Part shown: positions 8,597-17,605 of the stretch, one piece after another | Numbering within the stretch: the stretch's first letter is position 1 | Layout: each line of letters starts with the position of its first letter | Assembly: GCA_045649105.1 (NCBI GenBank) | Contig: JAZRPG010000022.1 | Span: 28,651-92,650, forward strand | DNA from: JAZRPG01 sp045649105 | GTDB taxonomy: Bacteria; Bacillota; Clostridia; Oscillospirales; JAAYXM01 | DNA length: 64,000 nt | Reading direction: 5' to 3' | Translations under genes and position numbers: made by a program | Notes under the pieces: model-generated | What the model saw: only the letters and a program-made list of their open reading frames with translations | The model's database searches: none | What the model was told of the DNA's origin: nothing

Positions 8597-9877
8597 ATGA
8601 CAATTCATGTTGTGCAGCCGGGTGATACGCTTTTTTCAATTGCGCTGCAATACGGGGTATCGGCAGAACGCATTTCGGTCACGAACGAAATTCCGTTGGA
8701 TATTCCCCTTGTCGTGGGGCAGACTGTAGTAATCCTTTTTCCGGAGCTTACGCATACGGTGCGCCCCGGGGAGACAATTTTTGAAATTGCCGATATCTAT
8801 GGCATAAGCCTTAATGAAATATACAGGAATAATATTAATCTGCGCGGACTTCCGGAGATATATCCCGGACAGAGTCTTGTAATACGCTACTCTGACACGC
8901 CGACATATCCGCTCTCCGTAAACGGATATGCATATCCGTTTGTAAATTTCGGGCTTTTGCGTCAGACACTTCCGTACAATACATATCTCGCGCCGTTTAC
9001 ATACGGGATTACACCGTCAGGCGCGCTTGTCCCGCTTAATGACGAGGAGCTTCTCGCCGCCGCAAACGACTACGGCACTGCCCCGCTCATGCACCTTTCG
9101 ACCCTTACGGAGGACGGAAATTTCGACAGCGGGCTTGCCGATATTATACTGAATAATGCGGAAAGCCGGGAAAACCTGGCGCAAAACATTGTACGCACGA
9201 TAGATGAAAAGGGGTATGCAGGGCTTGATATAGATTTTGAGTTTATCCCTGCCGCAAGCTCTGCGGCATATGCGGATTTTATCGCATACATGAAAAGTCT
9301 TTTGTCTGCAGAGGGGAAAATCGTAATTGCGGCGCTCGCGCCCAAGACATCTTCTGCTCAGCGCGGGCTTTTGTATGAAGGACATGACTACGAGCTTATC
9401 GGCGCGGCGGCGGATTTTGTCCTTCTTATGACATATGAATGGGGCTATACATACGGGCCGCCGCTTGCCGTTGCGCCGATACCGAATGTGCGCCGAGTGC
9501 TTGACTATGCAGTTACGGTTATCCCGCGGGAGAAGATATATCTGGGGATTCCGAACTACGGGTATGACTGGCAGCTTCCGTTTGTACAGGGTGAAAGCCG
9601 TGCGCAGTCGATTTCAAACGTGCGCGCGGTGGAGATTGCGCGCGAGTTCGGAGCAGGTATAGATTATGACGAGGGTGCACAGTCGCCCTACTTTTTTTAC
9701 ACGGCAAATGACGGGACTGCGCACGAAGTATGGTTTGAGGATGCGCGAAGCATCAGGGAAAAGCTCTCACTTATAACGGAGTATTCTCTGTATGGCGCGG
9801 GATACTGGAACCTTATGCGGCCGTTTCCGCAGAACTGGCTTGTGCTCAATTCAATGTTTAACCTGCGCCGAATATAA
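8597..9877 (+). CDS. LysM and glycoside hydrolase family 18 protein (SleL/YaaH-like)
   Basis: A 426-residue protein with two LysM modules (about 3-47 and 52-97, each opening with V.PG[DE]T) and a GH18 barrel (about 105-420). The GH18 motif GLDIDFEF gives catalytic Glu215 after Asp211 and Asp213. Relatives are N-acetylglucosaminidases acting on spore cortex or cell-wall peptidoglycan; no signal peptide is seen, as in SleL/YaaH, which are delivered to the spore coat. The ATG at 8597 has GGAGG 7 bases upstream. The frame is open far upstream through the tRNA region, but that part is not coding. Confidence 0.9.
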   Translation: MTIHVVQPGDTLFSIALQYGVSAERISVTNEIPLDIPLVVGQTVVILFPELTHTVRPGETIFEIADIYGISLNEIYRNNINLRGLPEIYPGQSLVIRYSDTPTYPLSVNGYAYPFVNFGLLRQTLPYNTYLAPFTYGITPSGALVPLNDEELLAAANDYGTAPLMHLSTLTEDGNFDSGLADIILNNAESRENLAQNIVRTIDEKGYAGLDIDFEFIPAASSAAYADFIAYMKSLLSAEGKIVIAALAPKTSSAQRGLLYEGHDYELIGAAADFVLLMTYEWGYTYGPPLAVAPIPNVRRVLDYAVTVIPREKIYLGIPNYGYDWQLPFVQGESRAQSISNVRAVEIAREFGAGIDYDEGAQSPYFFYTANDGTAHEVWFEDARSIREKLSLITEYSLYGAGYWNLMRPFPQNWLVLNSMFNLRRI

Positions 9878-9882
9878 AACAA

Positions 9883-9912
9883 TCCGCCGGGGAGCTTTAT
9901 CCCCGGCGGAAA
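9883..9912. terminator. Hairpin terminator between convergent genes
   Basis: A perfect 10-bp GC-rich stem TCCGCCGGGG/CCCCGGCGGA (9883-9892 with 9901-9910) between the GH18 gene (plus) and the lipoprotein gene (minus). A T-rich tail lies a few bases beyond on the plus side. Confidence 0.75.
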
Positions 9913-9918
9913 TGCTTT

Positions 9919-10905
9919 TTATTTAAGTTTAAGAGTTACCGTCTTTGCATTAACTGTTGTCGTGTTATCGTCAAGCGAGTCGTTTGTGACATTCAGCCTC
10001 ATGAAATCAAACGCATCGCGTATCCCGGGCGACAGCTTTTCAAGAGCGTCCACAACCTTTTGCGACTCCGCCTCTATTGCCGCCGTGTCTTTGATTGAGA
10101 CATCCGTCTTATAGAGTACCAGAGGGATTATTCCGTGCTCAGAATCGCTTGCTATTCCGATTTCGTATACGGATGAGTTTGAGGTGTTCTCAAGGGACAT
10201 GGGAAGCTTGAATTTATCTGAGACATCGGAGTAAAGCCTGTTGCCGAACTCCTCCATATCGGCGTTTGAGCCGTATCTGTAAAAGCCTGCGGGGTGCATG
10301 GTGTTGCCGAACATGCAGGAGTATATATATGCGGCAATGGTCTTCCCCTCGCCATCAAGTGCTTTTGCCTTTTCGTACAGCGCGGGAGCATCCTGACCGC
10401 CGTATTTAAAGTCGCCGGGGTTTATCCAGAAAATATCAAACTTTTCGCCGTTATATGCGAGAATAACCGCAAACATGTAAGATATTTTCTCGCCCTCGGA
10501 AACATAAAGAGCGCAGTAGAGCTCCTCACCGCCCGGAGTCAGCTGAACATAGTTTTCATCGCTTTTGTTCTTTTTAATCTTTATAACCGTTTCAGACGGC
10601 TCAAAGTCCTTTATATAATACGAATCAAATTTTACAAACGGATTTTCAACGAGGGAGTTTATCCGGTTAAAGTATTCCGAAAGCTCAGCCTCGGTCGCTT
10701 CAAATCCTTCTGCAAAAAGAGAATGTGCGGTTTTTGCATCGCCTTTTTCAAAGCTCTGCATGAATGTGTCAAGAACCTCATCGACCTGCGCCTGGCGTTC
10801 CGGCGTTATCTCGGATGTAAGGACAAAATCCTCTCCTTTTTTGCAGGAAACGAGTGAAAAAAGAATGAGAGAAGAAAGAAGAAGTGCCGAAATTTTCTTT
10901 ATCAT
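9919..10905 (-). CDS. Predicted lipoprotein of unknown function (DUF5104-like, tentative)
   Basis: A 328-residue protein with an N-terminal lipoprotein signal: a hydrophobic stretch, then LVSC with Cys21. The first part of the mature protein (MQSFEKGDAKTAHSLF...) resembles NTF2-like or DUF5104 lipoproteins of Firmicutes; the rest is unfamiliar. It should be anchored on the outer face of the membrane. It lies 18 bases after the D,D-carboxypeptidase gene on the same strand, so it may be cotranscribed and act at the cell wall, but no catalytic motif is seen. Confidence 0.6.
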   Translation of the reverse strand: MIKKISALLLSSLILFSLVSCKKGEDFVLTSEITPERQAQVDEVLDTFMQSFEKGDAKTAHSLFAEGFEATEAELSEYFNRINSLVENPFVKFDSYYIKDFEPSETVIKIKKNKSDENYVQLTPGGEELYCALYVSEGEKISYMFAVILAYNGEKFDIFWINPGDFKYGGQDAPALYEKAKALDGEGKTIAAYIYSCMFGNTMHPAGFYRYGSNADMEEFGNRLYSDVSDKFKLPMSLENTSNSSVYEIGIASDSEHGIIPLVLYKTDVSIKDTAAIEAESQKVVDALEKLSPGIRDAFDFMRLNVTNDSLDDNTTTVNAKTVTLKLK

Positions 10906-10923
10906 ATAAATATTCCTTTCGGA

Positions 10924-12156
10924 TTATCGGTATCTTTGCTGACGGCGGCGACGACGGCGCCGCAGCATGCGATAAATCTTTTTGCGTATTATGATTGCAA
11001 GAAGCAGAAGAACGATAAGAAGAACAGCCGTGGCAAGTATTATTCCGACTATTCCGAAAAATGAAATCCCGCCGCTTCTTTCCTCCTCAGAAGTCTCATA
11101 TCCGTCGGGGATTACTTTCGCTGTCCTTTCCGCCTGTTTTGCAGGAAAGCGCCCAAGCTCTTGCGGCATTGATGAGGGCGGGTTGCTCAGCGTTAGGGAT
11201 ATATACTCGCGTCCGTCTTCCGTAATGCTTGAATAAGAGATGCTTTCCGGCTCGGTGCCCGCAGGGACAAGTACTGTAGCCGGCTCTGCAAGCTTAAAGG
11301 TGTCACTGTCTGTCGTGATTGCGTCAAACTCTGAAAAGCCGTAGTCCAGAAGCGCCTTTGTATCAGTGTACTTATCGTCATTTCTCGGGCTCTTCATAAC
11401 AACGGCAATCAATGTCCGTCCGTCGCGCTCGGCCGCTGTAACGAGCGTAAACTGCGCCGCGGTCGTCCAGCCTGCCTTTCCGCCTATTATGCCGTCATAT
11501 TTAAACTCAGGGTCTGCCATCATGCTGTGCTGATTCGCAAAATACCTGCGCTCAGGCTGTTTGTTGTTCGGAGGCATCTGGTATGTTATGGAGCTGAAAA
11601 TCTTGCGGAACTCCGCATTTTGTATCGCGTGTCTGCAAATCATTGCCATATCATAGGCTGTCGTGTAATGCTCAGAATCCTTAAGTCCGTTTGCGTTTGA
11701 AAAGTGCGTGTTTTTTGCGCCGTATTGTCTGACGGACTCGTTCATAAGCGCGACAAAAGTATCTATATCGCCTGAGACATGCTCCGCAATTCCGTTGCAG
11801 GCATCGTTTGCAGACATGAGAAGCGCCGCATACGCCGCGTTCTCAAAGGAGATTTCCTCGTCCACCGTAAGTGCAATATGTGAGGAATCTCTGGAAACGC
11901 TGAATACGGCCTCCTCCGACATTACTATTTTGTCGGAAAGCGATGCGTGCTCAAGGCCGACGATAACGGTCGCGATTTTTGTAATGCTCGCAGGGAACTG
12001 CTGTTTGTGCATCTGCTTGTCATACAAAACCTGACCCGTGTCCGCGTCTATAAGCACAGCGGATTCCGATATAAGCGCAGGGGCCTGCGCGCTTGCCGCA
12101 AAGGAAAACAGAAGCGCACACAGAAGTACAGTTAAAAATTTCAAAAAACGTGACAT
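10924..12156 (-). CDS. D-alanyl-D-alanine carboxypeptidase (DacF-type, class A PBP5 family)
   Basis: A peptidoglycan-trimming serine peptidase. Numbered from the upstream ATG at 12162: a signal peptide (to about 26), the SITK motif with Ser59 and Lys62, SAN at 117-119, and KAG at 229-231, the three active-site motifs of S11 peptidases. A C-terminal membrane helix follows, then an arginine-rich tail. The second ATG (12156) is preferred because GGGAG lies 7 bases before it. DacF-type enzymes remove the terminal D-Ala from stem peptides, often during sporulation. The lipoprotein gene follows. Confidence 0.93.
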   Translation of the reverse strand: MSRFLKFLTVLLCALLFSFAASAQAPALISESAVLIDADTGQVLYDKQMHKQQFPASITKIATVIVGLEHASLSDKIVMSEEAVFSVSRDSSHIALTVDEEISFENAAYAALLMSANDACNGIAEHVSGDIDTFVALMNESVRQYGAKNTHFSNANGLKDSEHYTTAYDMAMICRHAIQNAEFRKIFSSITYQMPPNNKQPERRYFANQHSMMADPEFKYDGIIGGKAGWTTAAQFTLVTAAERDGRTLIAVVMKSPRNDDKYTDTKALLDYGFSEFDAITTDSDTFKLAEPATVLVPAGTEPESISYSSITEDGREYISLTLSNPPSSMPQELGRFPAKQAERTAKVIPDGYETSEEERSGGISFFGIVGIILATAVLLIVLLLLAIIIRKKIYRMLRRRRRRRQQRYR

Positions 12157-12206
12157 CCGCATTCTCCCGTATGTTTATATATAATTAGTTTGCGCCATTC
12201 GGCCGT

Positions 12207-13196
12207 TTATATTCCGCCGCGGCGCAGCATGCGCACGTCCTCGCCGCAGAAGGCAAGCGTCACAAACTCACCCTTAAGCCTTGAGTACATCTGCTCGCCG
12301 TAGCGCTTTATAAGCTCTGCCTTTTTAAGCGTCGATATTACAATAGTCCTCTTTCCTGAGAAAAGCCGATTGTTTATAAGATTATAAAGCGCCGCAAGCG
12401 TGAATGAGGTGGCCATTTCGCAGCCGAGGTCGTCTATTATAAGAAGCTCGCATTCCTCATATGCCGAGCAATCATGCCCCCCGTGCTCGTCACGGCCGAA
12501 CTTTTCATCCTCAAACGCGCCGAGAAGTTTAAAGGCCGTGTCATACACAACCGAGTGTCCGCCTGCGGCAACAGTCGCCGCGATGCACGAGGCAAGGAAT
12601 GTTTTGCCCAGTCCGCTTCCGCCGTTCATGAAAAGGCTCTCGCGCGAAGCTTCAAAATTATCTGCATAAGCGCGGCAGAATTCGAGAACATCGCGCATAC
12701 GCTCGCGCGGGGACAGCTTTATTTTTCCGTCGTTTTTGTCAGGATATACAGAAAGGTCAAATCCGTTAAAAGACGCGCCGCCAAGCTCAAGCTTTGAGTT
12801 CAGCTCAGCTGCCGCGGCTTCACGGTACTTTTTATCTATACAAACACAGATCTCGCCGCCGTGGTGCCCCGTATCAAGGCACATTTCGCACGAGTAGTGC
12901 GGTTCGGTGCACAAAATATCATAACCCGCAGATGAAAGAAGCTCAGCCCGCTCTGCCTGAAGCGCGAGATTCTTGTCGCGTGTGGCGCGGATTTTTGCCG
13001 CCGTATCACCGCCTGAGCCGAAAGAGGTGCGTATAATCTCAAGGGCAGTTGTGCGAAGCTCAGATTCTATCTCGGCAACGCGCGGAAGCTCTTGGTACAC
13101 CTTATCGCGCATAAGCGCAGCTTCTGCCTCTGCGCGGATTTTTGCCGCCTCCGTATCGCGGAGGACTTTTGAAAGGATTCTTTTATCGTAATTCAT
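12207..13196 (-). CDS. Helicase loader, DnaC/DnaI-like AAA+ ATPase
   Basis: An AAA+ protein of about 329 residues. It has an N-terminal helical part, a four-cysteine zinc site (C105, C108, C119, C121 numbered from the GTG at 13202), Walker A GGSGLGKT (194-201) and Walker B LLIIDD (253-258). This layout matches the primosomal loader that places DnaB-type helicase on DNA with DnaD. The ATG at 13196 gives MNYDKRIL, the usual family N-terminus, with AGGGG 9 bases upstream; the GTG at 13202 is an alternative. The dnaD gene ends 16 bases upstream, so the two are cotranscribed. Confidence 0.9.
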   Translation of the reverse strand: MNYDKRILSKVLRDTEAAKIRAEAEAALMRDKVYQELPRVAEIESELRTTALEIIRTSFGSGGDTAAKIRATRDKNLALQAERAELLSSAGYDILCTEPHYSCEMCLDTGHHGGEICVCIDKKYREAAAAELNSKLELGGASFNGFDLSVYPDKNDGKIKLSPRERMRDVLEFCRAYADNFEASRESLFMNGGSGLGKTFLASCIAATVAAGGHSVVYDTAFKLLGAFEDEKFGRDEHGGHDCSAYEECELLIIDDLGCEMATSFTLAALYNLINNRLFSGKRTIVISTLKKAELIKRYGEQMYSRLKGEFVTLAFCGEDVRMLRRGGI

Positions 13197-13212
13197 GCAC
13201 ACGCGCCCCTCT

Positions 13213-14148
13213 CTATTTCAGTAACCCTTTTTTTCTGTTGAGCTCACGAAGGCGAAGTACATTTTCAAGCTCATCATCAGCGGACGACGGCTTCTGCGCG
13301 CTGCGCCGTTTGTCGCCATGCTCGACATCCTCGAGCGTTGTATATCCGGCATCGTGCCAGCTTCTGAGAATTTTATCGGCATAGCGCCATTTCATAGCGC
13401 CTGTGTTTACTACCGTTTTGTCATATGCGGCGGCTATGAGCTCGTCAGGAATGGAGAGCTCAGTCCACTCGGATATGTACCTCTCCTCGGTCGGCGCAAG
13501 GGCGCGGCCTCCGATATTGAGGATTGCGGCAATTCTGCCTTTTGCGGCCGCCTTTTTTTCCGCCTCCTTGAGGTACTCCTCTGCCCTGCCGCAGGAGAGC
13601 ACGCCGTCCCGCACCCAGAGCTTTGCCCGCTTTTCTATTGTGCGCATTGTGGGGACTCTGCCCGCCCCGTGCTTTTCGCGGGTTTCCTCAATACAGCTTG
13701 TAACAAGAAGGCAAATAACATCGACGGGAAGTCCGAGCCAGGAATATATACCGAGAAGGACCTGAAGGTCAACCGATGAGAGGATTTTGCCGAGCCGCTC
13801 CTCGCAGAAATCCACAAGATATTTAAAGTCAGCGTCAGAGCCGATATGCTCTGCAACATCCGTCTGAGTATATTCGGGTATCTTGTCCGAACGCTCGGGA
13901 AGCTCAGGCTTTGCCGCGCTCCCGACAAGGCCGAGCGACTCAAGAGTCCCGAGTGCTCGCAGAATCTCATCGTCTGAAACGCGCAGCCGCCGCGAGGCCT
14001 CAGCGACATCAAGAGCCCCGCCGTGCGACATGATATATATGTATAAAAGAGCGGCGACGCCATCGCCGCAGTCTATAAGCTGATTTGCCGCGCGTGCGCT
14101 CAGCAGGACATCGTTCTGCTGCGGCAGGGCAATGTTTATTACCGACAT
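13213..14148 (-). CDS. dnaD: DnaD-like replication initiation protein
   Basis: A 311-residue protein with an N-terminal winged helix (VAEASRRLRVSDDEILRALGTLESLGLV), a linker, and a C-terminal DnaD (DDBH2) domain ending in WRYADKILRSWHDAGYTT, the conserved aromatic helix that binds single-stranded DNA. DnaD remodels the origin and recruits the helicase loader encoded directly downstream. A short basic tail (RRSAQKPSS...RKKGLLK) follows. Identification is by motif and by the dnaD-dnaC gene pair. Confidence 0.87.
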   Translation of the reverse strand: MSVINIALPQQNDVLLSARAANQLIDCGDGVAALLYIYIMSHGGALDVAEASRRLRVSDDEILRALGTLESLGLVGSAAKPELPERSDKIPEYTQTDVAEHIGSDADFKYLVDFCEERLGKILSSVDLQVLLGIYSWLGLPVDVICLLVTSCIEETREKHGAGRVPTMRTIEKRAKLWVRDGVLSCGRAEEYLKEAEKKAAAKGRIAAILNIGGRALAPTEERYISEWTELSIPDELIAAAYDKTVVNTGAMKWRYADKILRSWHDAGYTTLEDVEHGDKRRSAQKPSSADDELENVLRLRELNRKKGLLK

Positions 14149-14330
14149 ATTGTTACTTCCCCACTAAAGCAATTGTTTTTTTCTATTATACCTTTTATTT
14201 TTATTTTCGTAAATACATATACAAAAAATATTTTAAAAAAACGAAATTTTGCGTGTGAAATTTCAGGAAATTCAGGAAAAAACAGTGTCTTAAACGCCTT
14301 TATTGTGCCGTTTTTGGAAGGATGCTGTAA

Positions 14331-14378
14331 TTGACTTTCGGGCGTTTTTCTGCTATTATATCGATATGGTTTTATCGA
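14331..14378 (+). promoter_or_regulatory. lysR promoter with ATATCGATAT palindrome
   Basis: TTGACT (14331-14336), 17-base spacer, TATTAT (14354-14359). A perfect 10-bp palindrome ATATCGATAT (14358-14367) overlaps the -10 and likely start site, with a second ATCGAT-type half further on. The same palindrome recurs upstream of the next gene (15328-15341), so this is a candidate autorepression site for the LysR protein. Confidence 0.6.
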
Positions 14379-14398
14379 TTGAAGGGCGTGGATGAAGA

Positions 14399-15325
14399 AT
14401 GAATCTGTCTTATCTTAAATATGCACTTGAGGTTGAGAGGACGCGCTCAATATCACAGGCGGCGGAAAATCTCTTTATGGGTCAGCCTAATTTAAGTCGG
14501 GCGCTCCGAGAGCTTGAGGAATCGATAGGGATAAAGATTTTCAAGCGCTCGTCAAAGGGAGTGGCTCCTACGGAAAAGGGCATTGAGTTTTTGCAGTATG
14601 CGCGGGTAATTGTGTCGAAAATTAACGATATGGAGACGCACTTTTCAGGAAGCGGGGACTCTGTGCAGAGCTTTTCCGTATCGGCTCCCCGTGCGAGCTA
14701 TATAGCGCACGCATTTTCAAAGTTTACCTCATCGCTTGACCTTGCCTCATCACTTGACCTCGGCTTTTTTGAGACAAATTCGCTCAAGGCGGCGCAGAAT
14801 GTTGAGGAAGGGGTAAGTTGTCTCGGAATAATCCGCTACCCTGCCTCGCGCGAGCAGTATTTTATGGACTATCTGGATGAGCAGGGGCTTGAGCATGAAG
14901 AGATCTGGAGCTTTTCGTATCTTGCGCTTATGGATGCCGGGCACCCGCTTGCAAATGTAAAGAAAGTATCGAGCACGGACCTGCGCGATTTTATAGAAAT
15001 ACGCCACGGAGACCTTGTGACCCCGTATCTGCCGGCGGTAAAGGACGGCATGAATCATGCCAGAAAGAGAATCTCGGTGTATGAGCGCGGCAGCCAGTTT
15101 GAGCTTTTGTCAAGTGTCAGGGGGACATATATGTGGGTTTCTCCCATGCCTGCAGAAATGCTTGAGTCGCCGCGGCTCGTCCTTCGGAAATGCGAGGGGA
15201 TGGAGGATATATACAAAGATGTCCTTATCTGGCGCAAAAATTATGAGTTTACAAAGCTTGACAGGTCGTTTCTTGAAATACTCAAAGCCGAGCGGGACAG
15301 CTTATCGGTAATAATATATCAATAA
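14399..15325 (+). CDS. LysR-family transcriptional regulator
   Basis: A 308-residue regulator with the N-terminal LysR winged helix (MNLSYLKYALEVERTRSISQAAENLFMGQPNLSRALRELE region, residues 1-60) and a C-terminal periplasmic-binding-like effector domain. It lies 100 bases upstream of the iron alcohol dehydrogenase gene on the same strand, not divergent as is common for LysR pairs. Shared ATATCGATAT palindromes at both promoters suggest it controls itself and the dehydrogenase. The effector is unknown. The ribosome site (GGA, 14390 region) is weak. Confidence 0.88.
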   Translation: MNLSYLKYALEVERTRSISQAAENLFMGQPNLSRALRELEESIGIKIFKRSSKGVAPTEKGIEFLQYARVIVSKINDMETHFSGSGDSVQSFSVSAPRASYIAHAFSKFTSSLDLASSLDLGFFETNSLKAAQNVEEGVSCLGIIRYPASREQYFMDYLDEQGLEHEEIWSFSYLALMDAGHPLANVKKVSSTDLRDFIEIRHGDLVTPYLPAVKDGMNHARKRISVYERGSQFELLSSVRGTYMWVSPMPAEMLESPRLVLRKCEGMEDIYKDVLIWRKNYEFTKLDRSFLEILKAERDSLSVIIYQ

Positions 15326-15327
15326 AA

Positions 15328-15341
15328 ATATATCGATATAT
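15328..15341. promoter_or_regulatory. 14-bp palindrome, candidate LysR operator
   Basis: A perfect palindrome ATATATCGATATAT. It ends 11 bases before the -35 of the adh promoter, centred about 53 bases upstream of the inferred start site, a normal place for a LysR activator. It shares its core with the site overlapping the lysR promoter. Confidence 0.55.
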
Positions 15342-15352
15342 AATATAAACAT

Positions 15353-15381
15353 TTAACAAACGGCAAATCATGTGGTACACT
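15353..15381 (+). promoter_or_regulatory. Predicted adh promoter
   Basis: TTAACA (15353-15358), 17-base spacer, TACACT (15376-15381). A 12-bp inverted repeat CTGTGAACACAG (15380-15391) overlaps the expected transcription start and could be a further operator. Confidence 0.5.
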
Positions 15382-15425
15382 GTGAACACAGAAACAAAAA
15401 ACAAATTTGTAACGGAGGAATCATG

Positions 15426-16601
15426 ATGGCAAGATTTACATTACCGAGAGACTTATACTACGGAAAGAATTCAATGGAAATCTTAAAGACAATTAAGGGC
15501 AAGCGCGCGATTATCGTAGTCGGCGGCGGCTCTATGAAGCGCTTTGGATTTCTTGACCGTGCAGTTGAGTACTTAGAGAGTGCGGGAATTGAGGTTCGCC
15601 TTTTTGAGAATGTTGAGCCGGATCCGTCAGTAGAAACTGTTATGCGCGGCGCTGAGGCAATGCGTGAGTTTGAGCCGGACTGGATCATTTCCATGGGCGG
15701 CGGCTCTCCGATAGATGCTGCAAAGGCAATGTGGGCATTTTATGAGTATCCGGAAACAACATTTGAGGACCTTATCACTCCGTTTAATTTCCCGGAGCTT
15801 CGCCAGAAGGCAAGATTCATTGCAATCCCCTCCACATCAGGAACAGCTACGGAGGTTACGGCATTTTCAGTTATCACAGATTACGAAAAGGGTGTCAAGT
15901 ATCCGCTTGCTGACTATAACATAACACCGGACATCGCGATTGTTGACCCGGAGCTTGCAGAGACAATGCCGAAGACACTTACGGCGCACACGGGTATGGA
16001 CGCTCTTACACATGCAATTGAGGCATATGTATCAACGCTCAACTCACCGTTTACCGACCCGCTCGCACTTAAGGCAATAAAGATGGTCTTTGACTACCTT
16101 GAGGCATCGTTTGACGGAGATATGAATGCGCGTGAGCAGATGCACTACGCACAGTGCCTTGCAGGAATGGCATTCACAAACGCACTTCTCGGAATAGTCC
16201 ACTCCATGGCACACAAGACAGGTGCTGCCTTCTCAACAGGCCATATTCCGCACGGATGTGCAAACGCAATTTACCTGCCCTATGTAATTAAGTACAACGC
16301 AAAAGAAGCAAAGGCAAGATATGCGGATATCGCAAGATACATCGGCCTTGAGGGCGCAAATGACGATGAGCTTTGCACAAAGCTTTGCGAGAAGATTGAC
16401 AGCTTTAATAAGTACCTCGGAATCCCGAAGACGCTTGCCGAGTTCGGAATAAAAGAGGATGAGTTTAAGGAGAAGGTTGCAAAAATTGCTGAGCTCGCAG
16501 TCGGCGATGCATGCACAGGTTCAAATCCGAGAAAGATTACTCCTGCCGAGATGGAAAAACTGTTCAACTGCATTTACTACGGCGAGGAAGTTAATTTCTA
16601 A
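15426..16601 (+). CDS. Iron-containing alcohol dehydrogenase (type III)
   Basis: A cytosolic NAD(P)H-dependent dehydrogenase of 391 residues that would interconvert aldehydes and alcohols (ethanol or butanol) at the end of fermentation. It shows the GGGS dinucleotide motif (SMGGGSPIDAAKA), PSTSGTATEVT, and the metal ligands in DALTHAIEAY, IVHSMAHKTGA and HIPHG. GGAGG at 15414-15418 lies 7 bases before the ATG at 15426; the overlapping ATG at 15423 is nearly as good. Codon use is less GC-rich than neighbours, as expected for a highly expressed gene. It lies between a LysR gene and the Nfn/Rex redox genes. Confidence 0.92.
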   Translation: MARFTLPRDLYYGKNSMEILKTIKGKRAIIVVGGGSMKRFGFLDRAVEYLESAGIEVRLFENVEPDPSVETVMRGAEAMREFEPDWIISMGGGSPIDAAKAMWAFYEYPETTFEDLITPFNFPELRQKARFIAIPSTSGTATEVTAFSVITDYEKGVKYPLADYNITPDIAIVDPELAETMPKTLTAHTGMDALTHAIEAYVSTLNSPFTDPLALKAIKMVFDYLEASFDGDMNAREQMHYAQCLAGMAFTNALLGIVHSMAHKTGAAFSTGHIPHGCANAIYLPYVIKYNAKEAKARYADIARYIGLEGANDDELCTKLCEKIDSFNKYLGIPKTLAEFGIKEDEFKEKVAKIAELAVGDACTGSNPRKITPAEMEKLFNCIYYGEEVNF

Positions 16602-16628
16602 TAATACCAATCACCCCCCAAAATATAT

Positions 16629-16658
16629 AATGGGCGGACCGCAATCGGCCCGCCCATT
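16629..16658. terminator. Hairpin after the alcohol dehydrogenase
   Basis: A 9-bp stem AATGGGCGG/CCGCCCATT (16629-16637 with 16650-16658) plus a short inner CCG/CGG pairing. No T-run follows on the plus strand, so it may be a processing or weak termination element. Confidence 0.5.
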
Positions 16659-16760
16659 GCGCAGTTATATGCTTATAAAGAAGATAAGCCCAAATACAGA
16701 AATATTATGCATGGTGCCGGGGTTTATCGGCTTTTTGTCTACAGAAAGAGGTAAAGAAAT

Positions 16761-17603
16761 ATGTACAAAATAGTAAAAAAACAGGTGCTTAATCCAACCG
16801 TTATGCGTATGGATATTGAAGCTCCGGATGTCGCAAGAAAGGCAGAGCCGGGGCAGTTTATAATCCTTCGCGCAGATGAGGCAGGAGAGAGAATTCCGCT
16901 GACTGTTGCAGATTATGACCGTGAGAGAGGAACGGTCAGCATAATATTCCAGATAGTCGGAGCAACAACAGAAATTCTTTCGCATAAGAACGAGGGGGAT
17001 TACATTCCAGATTTTGCAGGTCCGCTCGGAAGGGCAACACACACCGACGGGCTTAAGACAGTTGCCGTTGTAGGCGGAGGAGTAGGCTCTGCAATTGCAT
17101 ACCCCGTCGCGAAAAAACTGCACAGCCTCGGCGCGCATGTTGATGCTATAGTGGGATTCCGCTCGCGAGAGCTCGTGATTCTTGAAGATGAGTTCAAGGC
17201 CGCAAGCTCTGAGCTTTATGTTATGACAGATGACGGCAGCTACGGTGAAAAGGGCCTTGTGACCGGGGCACTTGAGCGTTTGATTGAAAGCGGCAGAAAA
17301 TATGACGAAGTAATAGCAATCGGGCCTCTTGTGATGATGAAATTCGTAAGCGCACTCACGCGTAAATACGGGATAAAAACCATTGTCAGCATGAACCCGA
17401 TAATGATAGACGGGACGGGCATGTGCGGCGGCTGCCGCCCCACCGTCAACGGTGAAACGAAGTTTGCCTGCGTAGACGGCCCGGAATTCGACGGACACGA
17501 GGTCGATTTTGACGAGGCGATAAAGCGCTCGTCAATGTATAGGGATTTTGAACAGCATGCACGCGAGGAAGCCTGCAGACTTTTTGCAAAGGAGGCGGAA
17601 TAA
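16761..17603 (+). CDS. nfnA: NfnA, ferredoxin-NADP+ reductase small subunit
   Basis: A 280-residue flavoprotein of the ferredoxin:NADP reductase fold. It has a FAD region (EPGQFIILRA...IPLTVADYD), a Rossmann part (VAVVGGGVGSA), and a C-terminal MCGGCRPTV...FACVDGPEF segment whose cysteines hold a [2Fe-2S] cluster. With the next gene it forms the electron-bifurcating NADH-dependent reduced ferredoxin:NADP+ oxidoreductase. An AAAGAGGT site precedes the ATG. A lone member of this family could also be sulfide dehydrogenase or a dihydroorotate dehydrogenase electron-transfer subunit, but the pair with a GltA-like protein two bases downstream points to Nfn. Confidence 0.9.
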   Translation: MYKIVKKQVLNPTVMRMDIEAPDVARKAEPGQFIILRADEAGERIPLTVADYDRERGTVSIIFQIVGATTEILSHKNEGDYIPDFAGPLGRATHTDGLKTVAVVGGGVGSAIAYPVAKKLHSLGAHVDAIVGFRSRELVILEDEFKAASSELYVMTDDGSYGEKGLVTGALERLIESGRKYDEVIAIGPLVMMKFVSALTRKYGIKTIVSMNPIMIDGTGMCGGCRPTVNGETKFACVDGPEFDGHEVDFDEAIKRSSMYRDFEQHAREEACRLFAKEAE

Positions 17604-17605
17604 AA

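Noticed and set aside
16665..17498. 277-residue open frame opposite nfnA
   Set aside because: It covers nfnA, which has clear FAD and Fe-S motifs; the antisense product shows no family features.
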